Part shown: piece by piece, positions 46,701 to 59,820 of the stretch | Position numbering within the stretch: the stretch's first letter is position 1 | How the letters are laid out: every line of letters begins with the position of its first letter | Source: Gymnorhina tibicen | Taxonomy: Eukaryota; Chordata; Aves; Passeriformes; Artamidae | Reading direction: 5' to 3' | Length of the DNA: 64,000 nt | Assembly: GCA_013399875.1 (NCBI GenBank) | Contig: VXAZ01000446.1 | Coordinates: 654,706 to 718,705, forward strand | The notes under the pieces: model-generated | What the model was told of the DNA's origin: nothing | The model's input: only the letters and a program-made list of their open reading frames with translations | Database searches by the model: none | Position numbers and translations under genes: made by a program

Positions 46701-48423
46701 GTTCCACATAACAACCCGACAAGAAACCACATGACTGACGAAAAAGATTTCAGCCTTTGTCAAATACTTTAGTGTAGGTAAACAGCGATATTCAAAATTT
46801 GCCCCCGAAACATGCAGCTCACACTACTGGGCATAAGCAGTCTCTGTCTACAGGGCACTGACTTGAGGGTAAGGAGTCCAACAGCACCACGCCTACCAAA
46901 CCCCTCTCAAAACCCCCACTAAAGACAGGTCTTTCCACCACGGAGCCATTTCCACCGTGAAACCGCTCCAAGTTTGCTTGATTTGAAGCTGCATTCTCCA
47001 AGATCTGCCCATATGCGGGCACCACATTCGGCATCATACACAACCACTGCCTGCCAAGCAAAGTCAGGTTGGAAATCCCTGATTTGGGGTAATTATTCCC
47101 TTATCAGCTTTTCAGGATCAACAATCAGATAAAAAATCACCATCACTTAATCTCACAAAAATGACACGGCACAGTCAATGCAAACAAGCCCAAAAACTAG
47201 AGAAATCTTCAATCTGTTGTTGAACTGGGAAAGACCAGAGCACTGGGCAAAACCCAGTGGCCACACCTATGAAACAGCTAAGTTGAAGAACCTAAAAAAC
47301 CCACTTTATATTTCTTACTGAGATGTCAGAATTTCCACGTATTTAAGCTCAGATTTGGACAGATGACAACATGGCACAGAAAACCCACAGTGGAATCTCA
47401 GCCTCAAATGGAAAATATTATGACAGTCACAGTGAAAAAGACATTTAAATTTGAAGTACAATTTTTACCCTGGAAACAGGTGAACCAGTAGTCTAAATTC
47501 ACAGCAAAACGTATTTTGCTTGTGAAATTAAAATGTTCATGTAGAAAGAGGAGGGGAAAGAGGAAGAGGACACAAAGTAAAGGTGTTTCTGAGTTAGGAA
47601 TACTTTGAGTCCTGTGGATGAACTTTGATAGCTGAGAAGTCTGCGTGCAGCGACAATGAGATGGTGTAACTCTAAGGTCAATATTCAGGACAGAAAGCAG
47701 ACTTGGGCCTAGGGAAACTTCTTTAAAGTCATAAAAAAAGGTCAGTGAAAGAGAAAAAGCCCGCAAGGCATTCACACTGCATTTTGCTCTCAAAAGAGAT
47801 GGGAGTGCATAGCAGAATATAAAGTAAGTCAAAGAGAAACAACAAGGCATCCCAGGTACCACCTTGCCATAAGCATATAAAGCGAGACAGGCTTATGGAA
47901 CGGGTTCAGAGCTACAATGCACTTTAGTGAGCTAAAATCCTGCCTCCCTTAAGAGCACTGACACAACACTCCCTCTTTTGGGTACCACATTGTCCTCTGC
48001 AGCAATGCAGTGCAGAATTCCTCCCTGTCCATTTGCTCATGTCCCAGGTCCTGGCCACAGCTCGAGCACTCACACGTCCTGCTCAGGCAGGGCCAGGCAT
48101 TGCTGCCCGTGTGACATGGGCCAGCCCAGTCCAAGGAGCAGAGGCTTTGCCTCAGATTTCCATTCCTTTTGCTCTATTGCCCTGGCCAGACCATGGAAGT
48201 GGAGCCAGCCAGGATTTTTGCACTGTATGGCCACCCAATGTAGCTACTTTTAGCTCAGACCAAGAGACCCTCTGACAGCAGTGCACTGACTGGGACTTAT
48301 TTCTGTAAAATCTGAACTCCTGCTCACCCCCTAGCACCCCGGAGCTGGAGCAAACATCAGCACTCTCTGACTGAATCTTTTTGAAGCAGTGTTGAAGTTA
48401 AAATGTTCTTTTGAGCTGATACT

Positions 48424-48895
48424 TCACAGAATCACAGAATTAACAAGGTTGGAAAAGACCTTTGAGATCATCAGGTCCAATCTATGACCTAACACTACCT
48501 TATCAACTAACCCATGGCACTGAGTGCCACGTCCACTCTTTTTTAAACACCTCCAGGGATGGTGATTCCATCACCTCCCTGGGCAGCCCATTCCAATGCC
48601 CAATCACTCTATCTGTGAAGAATTTTTTCTTAATGTCCAGCCTGAACTTCCTCTGGTGCAGCTTAAGGCCGTATCCTCTTGTCCTGTCAGTGGTTGCCTG
48701 AGAGAAGAGACCAGTCCCCACCTGACTACAACCTCCTCTCAGGGAGCTCTAGAGAGTGATAAGGTCTCCCCTGACCCTCCTTTTCTCCAGGCTAAACAAC
48801 TCCAGCTCCTTCACCCACTCCTCCTAGGTCTTGTGTTCTAGACCCTTCACCAGCCTTGTTGCCCTTTTCGGGATGCATTTGAGCATCTCAACATA
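48424..48895 (-). mobile_element. CR1 LINE, 5'-truncated, sense with IKZF2
   Basis: Read on the minus strand this is a CR1 3' end. It has the AAGGAGCTGGAGTTGTTTAGC block, the GGGCTGCCCAGGGAGGTGAT block, the GGTCTTTTCCAACCTTGTTA block and a terminal ATTCTGTGATTCTGTGA repeat at the 48424 side. It is about 470 bp long, of a different subfamily from the copy at 42795, and in the opposite orientation to it. Confidence 0.95.
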
Positions 48896-49080
48896 TCAGT
48901 GAGGCTGTAGAGTCCCCCATCATAATCATAACCTTTATTAATTCACTAATTGTTTTCTTCCCTAAAACCGGAAGGTGCCTGAGTGAAGGGAACTGTTCTG
49001 CAGTCGCACAGTGCCTAAAAGGCAGCCCTTTGCCTTGAATGGGACTTATCAGAGCACAATCAGCTTTAACACAGAGGTAG

Positions 49081-49240
49081 GAAATGTGATTAAGGTGCTG
49101 GGTTGGGACTAGGGAGCGCAGGGTTCAACTCTTGGTTACACTACAAATTTGTGACTGCAGGCAAGTTATTCTGATTTCCTGAGCTTCAATTATTCATACG
49201 TATGATTAAGGTAATAATTCCCTTCTTCACAGCATGTAAA
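49081..49240 (+). mobile_element. MIR-like SINE fossil
   Basis: Follows the MIR (CORE-SINE) order: GGGTTCAACTCTTGGTTACA for the 'gggttcaaatcc' block, then GTGACTGCAGGCAAGTTATT for 'gtgaccttgggcaagt', then CCTGAGCTTCAATTATTCAT and a GTAATAATTCCCTTCTTCAC tail. It is diverged, but the full order is retained. Confidence 0.6.
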
Positions 49241-51512
49241 TGAACTCGTGCACTTTGCCAGATGCACAGAGGCTAATTTTGTGGAGCACTCACAAGTAGG
49301 GAGACACAGAAAAATAGCACTGGTACCTCTACTGAGAAATTAAGGACTTAATAATACACTGTGATTATATTAGATATGGGAGTGAACATTAAAGAGCGGG
49401 AGGAGATACTTAGGATGGCACAGAGCAGAGGAACAATAAGAAAATCAAATCAGAAATAAAACAACGTGGCATTGTGAGGCCATGTGCTGCATGGAGTCCT
49501 TTCAGACTCGGAAACAGTGAGCGCATGGAGACGTCAAACGCCCCGAGCTTGGTGACATTTACCCTGCATGGGACAAAAAAGAGAGGGTGCAGTAGTTGCA
49601 GAAAGGTGGCTATAACAGCTGCTGTTGTCCTTCCCACCTCCAATTCCCCGTGCCAAGGATGCAGTTGTGAGAGCCAGAGAGGGCCGAGGCAGAGCCAAGG
49701 CTCCAGCAGGAGGGCTGAGGCTGTGGAGATGCAACACGGTGGCTGTGCCTCGCTACTGTAATTAAACAGTGCACCTCAGCTTGTCTAGAGCTGCCTGGCT
49801 CAAAGCCTCACACACAAATATATTTACATGAATAACAGACCCCTGAACGAACTAATCACAAAAAAAATTAGAGTGAGACCTAAGCCCATGCTGGCTCTGA
49901 GCAGCACGTAGCTTTGCAAAGGGAACTGCCTCCCACTCTGAAGCTGCATCTCACTGCTGTGCTTAATGACTGTAAATGTGTTAATTGAAATTCATGGGGG
50001 CTCTTTGATGCGTTGCTTTTTTTTTTTGCCTGTGAGATTACACACACACAGAGAATACCCATATATACTGGAGTTCAGAAATAAGGTCAAGTTCCACACC
50101 CAGCCCAAGATTGTCCAAGACAACCTGCATGCAGAAGTCACAACATGTAAACATCTAAAATAAAGCTTCAGGCTGCTAGAGCACACAAACACACGGACTG
50201 GAGACACCCAATGTCAAGTGCATCCTCTCCTGAGGGCCCAACCTGCAACATCTGAAAGCAATCTGATTTTCGGAAAGAACAAAATCTCTAGTCACATTAT
50301 GAAAACTTCACATTAATTTTTTAATCTTCCCAGTCCAAGAGCAGGCAGTAACACCTGCGGTTATGTTTCAAGGGATGCAGATATGTTTCTGGACCTCACA
50401 GAATTCTGATGTCTCCATTCTACAAGGACCTTTTAGATTAACATATTTTGGGCCAAGTATTAGGGTTCATGAGGCCATGTAGTAAAGAGCTGGGTCACCA
50501 GACCATGCAATAGAGGAGATCACACAAGTAGATTAGCGCTTCATAAGGTTTCTGGACACCTCAAGATGTTCAAAACTCAAACTGCAGCAGTACAACAGGA
50601 GAAGCCTACATACAGGTCTTTGCGCAACTGGTACTTTCTTGACTTGGAGCTCCCAATACAGCACTCGACTGACTTCATGACCTCGTGGCCCAATGTCTCT
50701 TAGTCAACATTATTATCAATTGCCTATTGATCAACAATATTGTTCAACAGCCACAACATTTTGTGAGGTTCTCAGCAAATGAAAAACAGCTTGTCCTGAC
50801 TTTTTGCACAGTGGCAGTCAATGGTAAGTGATTTCTGTCGACAGCTACCACGTCCTATTACAGCTGGCTGCGAAACACAGCTGGGTACTTGTGGTACATC
50901 AGCACCCAGTAAAACAACGGCAAAACATCGCACCTCCAACTCCGGTGTTTTCTAGACATGCCTGCCTCTCCTGTAAACACCTCCAGGGCACAAACCAGCA
51001 ACTTGACATGTGCATCTCCCTGCCAGTTGTTTACAGCACTGTCAAATAAGCAGCAAGCAGTGAGTACTGTACCAGTGTTCAGTTCTCCCTTGATATTCCA
51101 CAGCAAGCAGTGCTAAACACCAGATTACACATAAATCCTGAGGACTTCATCCATGCTACAGCTTGGCTAGAAGTAAATGCACTAGTCAAGATAAACTTTT
51201 CTTATCCATATCCTGTCTATAGTAACCACACAGCCAGAATCTAGAGTAAATCTGTAAATATCAGTGCTCAGGTGCAGCATCTAAGGGGTTGGGGCCGTAT
51301 CTGTACCTTCAGGAGATTCTGCCTGCAGCCTGTTATTACTTTAATAGATGTTTCAATTTATTTTGCAGCTACTGGTGGCTCTGTTATATAATATGATTCA
51401 TTAGATTGTATTTATTTATTAACTGATCTGCAGAATTTTACAGATAAAACAATGTTTCGATCTGCCACCAGGGTTATAAATAAATAGGTGCCCTTTTTGT
51501 GCCAGAAGTTTA

Positions 51513-51522
51513 GCAAACAAAC

Positions 51523-51559
<37 letters not shown>

Positions 51560-51571
51560 TACTAACTAACT
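51513..51571. repeat. (AACT)n microsatellite
   Basis: AAAC units lead into about eleven ACTA units with one T-for-A interruption. It is intronic and likely length-polymorphic. Confidence 0.95.
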
Positions 51572-53214
51572 CCTGTTTCATTGGCACACTCACAGAATTA
51601 CTGACATTTTCCAAATTGTCCAGATATTCACATGGCTCCTGCCAGAGTCTTGCAGCACCCATTAAAACGAAACAGAAAAAGCAAGAATCTTACATCCCAT
51701 TTTTTTCCTTTGCAGCACAGAAGACCGTTCACTTTGCAGGTTTTTATGTTGTAAACTAAACATGTGCGAAAAACAAAGGAAAATGTACCTGTCTATGTGA
51801 AAACATGCAAATAAATTATGCACCAAATCAAGGAAAACACAGATAGGGACAATAATGCTCCATTTAGTTTTGAAAGAGATGAAATTCACGGGTACGTGCT
51901 CCAATTCTATGTCTCAAGAAACATATATTGCACTACAGAGAAGCTCTCCTCATATATTTCTCATGGTTTAACTATTTCCTTCATTTACACCTGGCAAAAG
52001 GAACCTGACACTCAATTCTTAGTTTACATTAATGCCAATTAAGCATTCCGATTTCCCTCCCCACATATATTTGAAAATTTCAAGTGCAAATGTTCTGCAC
52101 TTAATGCTGCAAGGCCACTGACCTGGATGCACTGTCAAAGTCCCATGCCAGCATGTCCCAGAAGGTCCAGAGCCCCAGAACTGGCGAAATTCTACATGGA
52201 TTCTGAAATGCTTAAATAACATTAGAAAAGGACTCTGTTTAGACTGCACGCTGGTGCTGAGATGAACTAACACAAACCAGGAAGTCCACAAAATAACTGG
52301 TGTTTTATCACCTGGCTGGCTTCAAAGTGACTTAAAAGCAGCCAGGTTTACCATCACTTACTTTTAAAGGGGTAGAGGCCCTCCAAGGAATACAAGAGGT
52401 AACTTTGGAAAGGAGCCTCCACCCTGCAAGGTCTTCATGCAATCTGGATGTGGGTGGGAACAGGCTGAAGAAAGAGGTTAAACCTTAACTCTGTGTACCA
52501 GCTCTGTACTTTCCACTTCACTTCAGATCTTTAACATTATATAAAGTTGACTTGATAAGTGGAGTGTTAATTGATTCACAAGGCAAGTCTTCCAAAATGT
52601 GCTTGTTGGCTTCTCTTCATTTTAACCCTGCCCCAGCAACAGAGTGAGCAGGTAAAATGAAAACAAGTTTAGGTTGGCCTGTTGCTCCTCTCTGCCCCGT
52701 CCTGTCCGCTCCCTGTCAGTGCCACAGCTCAGCAGGAATGTCAGGAGGTGCCTGGAGATCCACACGTCATCGCAAGCCAAGCTCCGGCTGCAGGTGGGGA
52801 GGAACAGCTCCCAGGGGCAGCGCAGGGTGTGGGTACCTCGGTGCAGATCAGGAATGCTGCTGGACAAACACTCCCTTCACAAGTGCTTTTGTTTGGGGGT
52901 TTTTGTTTCCTCTTTGGGTAAAACAAATGTAGATGTTGGGCCAGATTTGTCTGTGGAAGCAATACCCTGAAGCCAATTCATATCATGCTGTGTGCAGTTT
53001 GCACTTATTCCAAGTGCAGCTCCTCTGCATATCCTGCAGAAGCCCATGAGCATTACAAAGCCAAGAGAATAGAAGAATTATTTGGAGCTGGCAGTGCCAA
53101 ACCTGTGCTACCAAGTATCCTCTACTATATAAACAACAGGAGATAGAGAGAATACACCATGTTGAGCTTTCACTGTAACACTAGGTAAGTTCTCTCCTGC
53201 ATAAAATCACTGAG

Positions 53215-53370
53215 CAAGCCCTTAACTCATTTCTTCTCATCCCATGGCAATGAGTTCCCCTGTTCCACCTACATGCTACTGTGTGAGAAAAAGCATCTTT
53301 TAGCACCTGGCATCTTTCAGTTTTATGTCTTGTATTAGCAGTAAGAAGAACACACTCCTGTCCTGTAAGT
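53215..53370 (-). mobile_element. Ancient CR1-type LINE fragment
   Basis: CCATGGCAATGAGTTCC, then TACTGTGTGAGAAAAAGCAT, then CAGTTTTATGTCTTGTATTA match the block order of old turtle-type CR1 elements read antisense. It is strongly diverged. Confidence 0.5.
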
Positions 53371-54814
53371 TTTCCCTTTTCTTGTCACTGTCAGAAACAA
53401 AGTTTTGGAAACAGACTATTAAGACCAAGCTGTCATGAAGATAACAGCAACTTGGGAAGAGTAATACTGACAGTTCCTCTTCTTTTCCCAACCACTGATG
53501 TTGGGAGTTTTCACTTATTTTGATCAAGGCCAACACTGAAGGGAATCTTGCTTCCAAAAGCAGGTCAGGCTGTGAAACTAATGGGCTCCTTCGGGACATG
53601 AAAATTGTTATTCATGCTTTTCTAACTGCCCAGGAATCAGTGTGGCCTATGCCTTCGTGTTACCCTCGTCAAGATCTGCTGTTCAGGCATGTGGTTTTGC
53701 CATGTCTTGCACCAGTGTCAAATGAGGTCCAACAGCAAGAGAGCTGTCTCCTTCCACCTGTGCAGCCTTCCCATGCCCTCCTCTTGCTCTCTGCCTCACA
53801 ACACGTTTATCACCAATGCTGCAGAGCAGCTCAAAATAAAGGTGGGACTTTTCTCACCTACACCAGTGATCTTTACTGCTCCATGCTCCAAATTAACCAC
53901 AGTATTTGGCAGGAGGAAGTCTTGACCATTTTGTAGGAAAACAATGCTCAGCACAACAAAGTTAACAGTAAAGGTATCTTTTAAAGGATGATGAGGTCCT
54001 TTAAGAGAGGAATCTGAGATACTGGACAGCTTCTGTTCTAGCACAAACCTCTATATCAAGTGTCTGGGTCTGATACTGAAACTACATTAATCTTTTCTAG
54101 GTAATAAAATTCTGCAGTTCCTGTTACTCTCAATATTTTCCCTAGTTTTATTTTTTGGTGATTTTTGTTGTTTTGGGTTTGTGTGTGGGGATTTTTTGTT
54201 TGTTTGGGATGGTGGTTTGTTTGTTTCAATACAAAAATAAATAACAACATTTTCAGAGTACTTCTTAATACCTAGGATTTTTTAGGTTTGTTCAGTAGAG
54301 GGAATGAGTAGAAAGGGAGGAAGGAAAGATTTGGGGTTTTAGGATGTTTCCTTTTTGGTGCAATTAGCTTTGCACTACAAGTCCTGGATAGATTCAGAAA
54401 CTAATCATGACTGAAAGGGAGGTACACAAAATGAAAGGGAATTAAATATGGGTGTGAAATTAAACCAAAAGGAAGAAAAAGAAAGGAAGGGAAGAAAAAG
54501 CAACTGCTTAGGCTGAAAGCAAAGACAGAAAAGCTGGACAACAGAAAATAGCTCTCTAAGCATCCAGAAATACTTTTAAAAGGTTTCCTGTTAAAGCAGG
54601 GAATTTAGGAAACTCTGAGTATACTTAACTACATTCCCTGATGAAAAAAGAAAAAAAATCAGACTGAAGGCTCCACTAGGCTCTTTGAAACAGGTGATTT
54701 CACCCAGAAGTCTGAATCAAGAGTGAAAGGATGTAAATTTTCTTGTTCCTCAATACCTGGAAGAAAATAAATATCTCTATCATTTTCTTACATCTATTCT
54801 TTTAATATGTGTGG

Positions 54815-54910
54815 AAAGTCTTGTAACTGAGTCAGCAGATGGGAATTTAGAACATCTGGGTTCATTCCCACCAGTGACACTGATGTCTTGCCTTTGTCAA
54901 GTCCCTTTTT
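54815..54910 (+). mobile_element. Possible MIR-like SINE fossil
   Basis: AACATCTGGGTTCATTCCCA followed by TCTTGCCTTTGTCAAGTCCC resembles the MIR 'cctgggttcaaatccc ... gaccttgggcaagtc' core. It is short and diverged. Confidence 0.35.
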
Positions 54911-55720
54911 GTTGGCCCTCTGGGCTCCTGCCCTGCAGAAGGTGGCTGGGCAGTAAACCTTCCTCTCCTCTTGTCTTGGGCTTGAACTCAGAGAAGTGAC
55001 TGTATCTCACCAAGATACGTATCACCTGACACAAAATGGCTTTTCCCTCCTCTTCACCAAGGTGTGATCCTGTCCCAGGGTCTGTACTCCAGCAATTCAT
55101 GCTGATCAAGGCAGAAATCTTGTGCTTCTCAACCAGAACTGTACTTGCAGCCTCTCAAAGTTGGCTCATTTTTAGCCCTTGGAACAAACTCACTGCTTGT
55201 GGAAGACCATATGAACATAATGGATACATTTTTCACAATATAGCTAACACGGACATTTTAGTATGGCACGTAAAAGTCCAACAAAGCACTTTTCCTGGTG
55301 AATGATCTGTTTTTTGCAGCTGAACAGCTTCATTCCAGCACAAGATGCCAAAAACCAAGGCTTTGATGCTGCCTGATGGAAATGTAGCTATGGATAGCGA
55401 GAGACGCCTGACCCTACAGCACTACCAACACCTGCAGTTTCACATGAAGTCAGACACTATACCATGCTTTCCTTCAGCTCCCAGCTCCTGGAGTCAGCTG
55501 ACCAAAGAGGAAAAGTTAACTTGCATGTTTGCTCACTCACTCCCTCCCTTCCCACTCATGAAATAAATATTGTAAGATAAATAAAAAGGCCGCTTTATCA
55601 CCTTGCACTCTTATTTGAAAGTATCTATAATATGGGAGTCCAGATTTGTGATATTTTAGCTCCTGGGGTCAGAAACTCATCAGTAGTGTAAACTCTGAGG
55701 AACTGTGGCAATATCCAGGG

Positions 55721-55770
55721 AATTTCTACAGATTAGTAAAACTACAATTTCTACAGATTAATAAAACTAC
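55721..55770. repeat. 25-bp tandem duplication
   Basis: Two adjacent 25-bp units (55721-55745, 55746-55770) differ at a single base (GATTAG versus GATTAA). This is a recent small duplication. Confidence 0.95.
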
Positions 55771-56927
55771 AAAACATCAGCCAAAACCACTTCTGTGAAC
55801 CACCTATTTTCCTACTGGAAATTTTCTACTCTTCCGTTGTTTCAAAATTCAGTGGAATTAAGATGGATTTTCTCCCTAAATATTCCCCAACTTATGCCTT
55901 AAATAATTTCCTTGTTCCATCCTGGTGTTCTATAGGAATAAAACTAATATTATATATGAATCACAGAATAAGGTGTGTCCTATAAAAGATATCACTCCGT
56001 AAGGAAGACATTCTAAGTGGCACATTCAGTATGCATTTTCACTATGGGCTCCATACTCAGTACACGACTGTATCAGTTTTTGTTTTCATAACCTATTCCT
56101 GACACCCAACAAGAACTGGGAGTGCTGCTCCAGGATTTGGCAAGAAGGAACAGGCTGTGGATGAGCAGGTTTCTCTGACTCACCTACACGGATCAACAAG
56201 GAAAAATAAAAGGGAGAGGGTGGGGATTGCAAGGGGAAAAAAAAGGAGAGAGAGAGAGGAGTGACGTGTTCCTTTGGATGCGGTGTGTAATGCTGCTGGC
56301 AGCCTGCCTGCTCTGGTGCCACAGAGTTCCAGACATGCCAGTCCAGCTGACTCAGCTCTTTGGAAGAAGGAAAGGGAAGGGAGAAATTTTTCAAACGTTT
56401 CTGATAGCCGAAGGATAGGGATCGCTGGGCTCTTCTCGAGGATCTTTGAATCCTGCTCTCACACCAGGGACTTCAGTGGTGTCCCCAGAGGGGTATTAGA
56501 GATGCCCACATGATAACCCTATTCAGAACTGCTTATGTTTGTACCAAATCCTGCCTCTGTGGTTGTTGGAAAATTCATCAGCACAGCTTTATCCCACAAA
56601 CCAGAAATGTCAGGCCTTTCCTAGCCAAGGCTAACTGCTCTCAGACAAGACACTGTCTCCAAGGAAACGAGCAAAATGCAGGCACATGAAGGGTATCCAA
56701 GTGACAGAGAGTCTACGGCCCATGTCACTTTTCTATATAAAAATCTCAACATCAGAATCTCCGCAGGGTATTTTTGGCATGTGATTTATTTTTGAGAAAG
56801 ACCTTGAAGCCCTTAAATCATCTGAGCTCTGGCTACCTGTGAGGCCAGCTCTATCCCATGAGGCAGCACCTGTTAGGAACAGCCCCAGTTCTGTTCGGCT
56901 GGGGGGGACCCTGTGCTGTCAACACAG

Positions 56928-57040
56928 ATTCACAGAATGGTTTGGGATGGAAAATCATCTCATTCCAACCCTCTTGCCATGGGCAGGGACACCTTCACTA
57001 CACCAGGTTGCTCAAAGCCCCATTCACTTTGGTCTTGACT
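56928..57040 (-). mobile_element. CR1 LINE 3' end fragment
   Basis: TTCACAGAATGGTTTGGGAT begins the block, then CATTCCAACC, GGGCAGGGACACCTTCACTA and CACCAGGTTGCTCAAAGCCC follow. This is the antisense of the CR1 3' UTR. Confidence 0.88.
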
Positions 57041-59360
57041 TGCACTCCAAATAAATGAGGCAGGAGAGAGAAAGTATCTATTTCCTGGCAACAGGAACCA
57101 GAACACAGGCTAAGGCTTAGGCTGTCAAAGCCCCTAATTCTTATTGAAATCAGCAGACCTCACTGCTTCTAAAGATAAGAGCCACATTGAACTAGTCCCA
57201 GAATGAGCACTGGGCTGAGCCTGTCTTAATTTTCCAGTCAGGATTCTCATCAAGAGAGGTCCTTGACCATCTCAGAGCACATGAGAACATTTATGCCTCT
57301 TGCTGGAATAGAAGGAAAGGACAAGTGCTTGGGGAGCACATTCCCTTAACACAGAGCAGCTGGCACAGATCACTTGCAGCACTTCCCAGAGGCAGAATGA
57401 CTCTTGCACCTTTGATACAAAGAGCCCAAACAACCTGTAAGCAGAGGCTCTTCCAAAGGGATAGCTCTGTGCTACTGGGCAGTGTCCCATCCAGGTGCTC
57501 TTTGTCAAAGGTTCAATAGTCAGGGCTTCACCAGCATTTCTCCAGCTTCAGGAATGAAGATAGAGATCTTGACTCGCTGTTGCAAGGCAGGGAGGGAACT
57601 TGGGGCACCCTGTCTGAAATCAGCACAGCACAGTTATGCAAAACATGTGTGCAACTGGCATCTCTTGTGTAATCCTGGCTGCAATCAACCTCTCTAACCA
57701 CTCCAGAAAGGAAGGAGGGGCAGAGGGTGGAGAAAGTTCACACTTAGATCAAATAAAAAATGGGAAAATATCCAGAGAGCTTTAGTCAGGTAAAAACACA
57801 GTTCCCTCTCATGGGAAACCTCCAGGACAAGTTTCCTTGAACTTCACACAGGGTTATAAATAGGAGGAAAGTCACCCAGAGTTCAGTACAGGTTCACTGT
57901 AAAAAAATCTAGACATTCTCATTTTCCTTCTTGAGTGATATCCATCAGTATTTTAGCTGTAAGCCAATTCATAATTACAGGCTGCTGAGAGCTTGGGAGA
58001 ATGTATCAGTAGCAGCTTTCCTGAACTCTGCTGTGGCGTGGGTTATGGGTTATTTTTGTCCCCCTTTAGTTTCTCTTGGCTTCCTTTCCAAATGGCAAAA
58101 ATACCTCTCTTACATCTTAAAACATATGCTGTCAAAAATGTCAGGGGTGGTTCTCCACTTCACGCTGCCCCGTAACAGAGCTCCGAGATATCAATGAAAG
58201 AAGGCCTCACACCATTGTTGGGTTCCAAACTCAAACATTCTCAAGCTGAAAGGTTTCACAAACTCCTTCAAGAGCTGACAAAGGCCAGCTCCAAATGCTG
58301 GGTCTCCTTTCCCCAGAGACGATAAGCAGAAGCTTTTTGCGGGAAAAAAGAACCCAACTCTTGTTTCCTCCTTAGAGCTGCTGTGGTATTTGCTGCTCAG
58401 AGTATGTGCAAGAAGTGGTCTTGGTTTTGTTGAGATGTGGCTTGGTCAAGTCAAAACCATGTTTGCATCTAAAGTGCATGAAAAAGTTCTCTGTCACCTC
58501 CTGAATCTCTGTCTGCAAAACCCACTGCAGATACCTCAGTGGCTGGCTCTGGAGCAGGAGGGCTCCTGGTGTACTGCATTGTGTCCCTCAAGCTTATCCT
58601 AATGCAATGAGACACCCAATTCCCTGCACATGCAACACCTGCATCTTAAATCCCGGGTTTGTATGTACACATGCCAATTTGAGCATAAAAATACCAGATT
58701 TCTGAAACAATCCCTGGTGACAAGGAAAACAAGGCTTCTCTAGCTGGAACTGAAAGAAGCAAAGGACTACAGATCTTTAAATACCTCAGCTACTAGAGCC
58801 TCACCTGCCAGCCTGTCCATAGCAGTTCTGGTGCAGAAAGGCAAGTGATGCACACAAAGCTACCTTGGTGCTTAGGTCCCTCAATTTGCAAATTGGGTCT
58901 CATGGGGGTTTTCCTGTTTCATTTTCTCATCACTGAAAAACAGATAACAAGGAGGCAACAACTCATACCCACTTCACACATGCTTGAGGCTGATGGAATA
59001 GATAGGAGTTTTTAAAGACGCAAGAATTGCAGGCTAAGTAGTAAGTCCTTTAGTATTATTAATAATCACCTTACTACTGTGTCTGAGATAATCAGGCTGG
59101 TATCGGGGTCTAATACCTCAGTGGTTATGGTAACAATACAAAGTTATTATTCCTTCCACTTTGTAATTATCTCATTTCACTACTGCACAAAGGCTAAGTA
59201 AAACTAAGGAGATCATGTACAGCGCTGTGCAGCTGGGGCACCAGCACCACCGAGTACTCTACGATGTACTTACATGACCTTCATCGCAGCAATATGTGTG
59301 TGCCTTGCCGTGATTCTCGCATGCTGCCCTCTCACCATCTCAGCTAGGCGGAGAAGTGCT

Positions 59361-59425
59361 CTTTATTTCCATTTTACTGGCAGGTAACTGAGGCAGAGAT
59401 AAGGTTAAGGGGTCTGCATCTGTAC
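59361..59425 (-). mobile_element. MIR-like SINE fossil (antisense)
   Basis: CTTTATTTCCATTTTACTGG, then TAACTGAGGCAGAGATAAGG and TTAAGGGGTCTGCATC correspond to the reversed MIR tail ('ccccattttacagatgaggaaactgaggcacagagaggttaag'). Confidence 0.5.
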
Positions 59426-59699
59426 TGGCCCCTGTTTCCAAGGCATCAAATGACTTTGCAATTTAGGTCCCTCATAAACGAGTGAATAAGAGTAGCAAAA
59501 ACATTCAAAATTAGTAATAAAAAAGAGACGAGAGGATTGGAAGATAAAGACAGACTGGAACAGAATCAATGCTAGACATATGACTACAGCCTATCATGGT
59601 GTAAACTGAGCACAGGAATTACTCATAGTCACAAAAGATAGTGTTAGAAAGAGCAATAATCTGCACCAAAAGAAAGAATAGTTAGGGTTAAATATCATG

Positions 59700-59820
59700 A
59701 TGAGAGTCACAGCTATAAAAAGCAGATGGGAAGTGGAATTGTCTCCCTAGGGAGGCAACAGAAACAGTCTCTCTGGATGTTTAAAAAACAGGTTAGGCAT
59801 GGTGTTTAGAAGCACTGCTG
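59700..59820 (+). mobile_element. Possible degraded CR1 fragment
   Basis: GTGGAATTGTCTCCCTAGGG, then CTCTCTGGATGTTTAAAAAA and CAGGTTAGGCATGGTGTTTA resemble the 'ctccat..ctggaggttttaaaacaggttagacaa' segment of CR1. Too short and diverged to be sure. Confidence 0.35.

Noticed and set aside
2211..51812. Several ATGCAAAT octamers (for example 6524-6531 and 51805-51812)
   Set aside because: About the number expected by chance in AT-rich DNA; no clustering.
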